Origin: Fomitopsis serialis
Taxonomy: Eukaryota; Basidiomycota; Agaricomycetes; Polyporales; Fomitopsidaceae
DNA length: 17,317 nt
Reading direction: 5' to 3'
Assembly (NCBI RefSeq): GCF_022376445.1
Contig: NW_025955637.1
Location: 1-17,317, forward strand
Below, in pieces: positions 16,780-17,317 of the stretch; the first letter of the stretch is position 1; every line of letters begins with the position of its first letter. The position numbers and the translations under genes were made by a program. Under the pieces are notes generated by a model, which did no database searches, was not told the DNA's origin, and was given only the letters and a program-made list of their open reading frames with translations.

Positions 16780-17317
16780 GTGACGATGTAGGCCGCGCGG
16801 TGTCAGGTCAGAATGTGTTTCTGCTGCGGTTCACCGGGTATGAGCAATACCGGGCTATCACAGTTGTTCGTTGTAGAGGGGGTTGGTTGAGTGTTGGTAG
16901 TACTGTAAAGTTTGTTAGCAAGTACAGTTGTTTTTACTTACCACAGCAATTGAATTGCCTTTACACACTATAACTTGGCTGATCTCGTTGAAGTGACGTG
17001 ACGTGCTGAATGGATAGACTAACCACTAGCCTACCCACTGGACTGGAATACGTGGATACGAGTGACGTGCGTGACTGAGACGTGACTACAAGAGTTGCTG
17101 ATTAAGGTAAACAGCTTACCGATCAAGAATCACTAGAGGCACTAACAGGGGCTTGAAGTCACACAATAGACTGTTAAGCTGAACTGTAGTATATTGCACA
17201 CTAGGATGCCGCTTGTTAGCTTATGTTACTAACTTGCAGAGCAGCAGCTCACAAGATCTACACTGAGAATCTGGGAGAACTTGACTGCCTCATCCATGGA
17301 AAACTGGGGGCCTTATA
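16780..17317. other. Non-coding flank with TGACGTG motifs
   Basis: AT-richer sequence without a convincing gene. It lies upstream of the minus-strand ATG at 16779. Overlapping copies of TGACGTG occur at 16994-17000 and 16999-17005, and another at 17063-17069. This matches the core of CRE/bZIP-type sites, but short motifs of this kind arise easily by chance. Confidence 0.35.

Noticed and set aside
1..17317. KDZ, Starship-type (tyrosine recombinase) or LTR element that would own these genes
   Set aside because: No KDZ transposase, DUF3435-like recombinase, reverse transcriptase or LTR pair is visible in the window. Any such owner would lie outside it.
1..17317. tRNA, rRNA or CRISPR arrays
   Set aside because: No TΨC-loop-like GGTTCRANNC context with a matching acceptor stem, no rRNA-like stretch and no regularly spaced palindromic repeats were seen. 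The repeats present are contiguous tandems.

Overview
The window looks like nuclear DNA of a basidiomycete fungus, probably an agaricomycete. Genes are cut by many 47-75 nt introns with GT(A/G)NGT donors, CTNAC-like branch sites and CAG/TAG acceptors. Three gene families resemble ones I know from agaricomycete genomes: a TET/JBP-like 2-oxoglutarate dioxygenase, a DUF6532-like protein and a DDE 'integrase core' protein. No tRNA, rRNA, CRISPR or bacterial-style operon is visible. Many apparent long ORFs are artefacts of low-complexity GC-rich DNA. Family assignments rest on motif recognition, not on a database search.

Layout: (1) 179-547, a small putative two-exon gene on +, low confidence. (2) 808-2909, gene A on +, eight exons, 557 aa, unrecognised, with a C-terminal bipartite NLS-like stretch. 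One intron is flanked by near-identical direct repeats. (3) 2915-4600, no convincing gene: a C/T-rich CGTCG tract, then a very GC-rich block of degenerate direct repeats with G-runs. (4) about 4856/4986-7866, gene B on +, a multi-exon gene ending in a 2OG-Fe(II) dioxygenase domain of the type found in the fungal TET/JBP expansion. It has one or two places where the reading frame looks broken. (5) 7907-8089, a Cys/His-rich exon-like fragment. (6) 8103-11081, gene C on +, twelve exons, about 785 aa, a charged nuclear-type protein with a DUF6532-like middle. (7) 11086-12090, tandem repeats: CGTCG-rich DNA, a 57-bp duplication whose unit starts with GTAAG and ends with CCAG like an intron, and a 30-bp duplication. 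(8) 12184-14135, gene D on +, five exons, 576 aa, a DDE integrase/transposase-like protein with an intact D-D-E triad. (9) 14200-16780, a GC-rich segment that best reads as coding on the minus strand (at least two partially resolved genes). (10) 16780-17317, non-coding.

Genes A-D share one strand and alternate with repeat blocks. A putative DNA-base dioxygenase next to a DDE integrase suggests a transposon-shaped accessory island, consistent with the known association of fungal TET/JBP genes with mobile elements. No KDZ transposase, terminal inverted repeats or target-site duplications could be identified here, so linkage into one element is inference.
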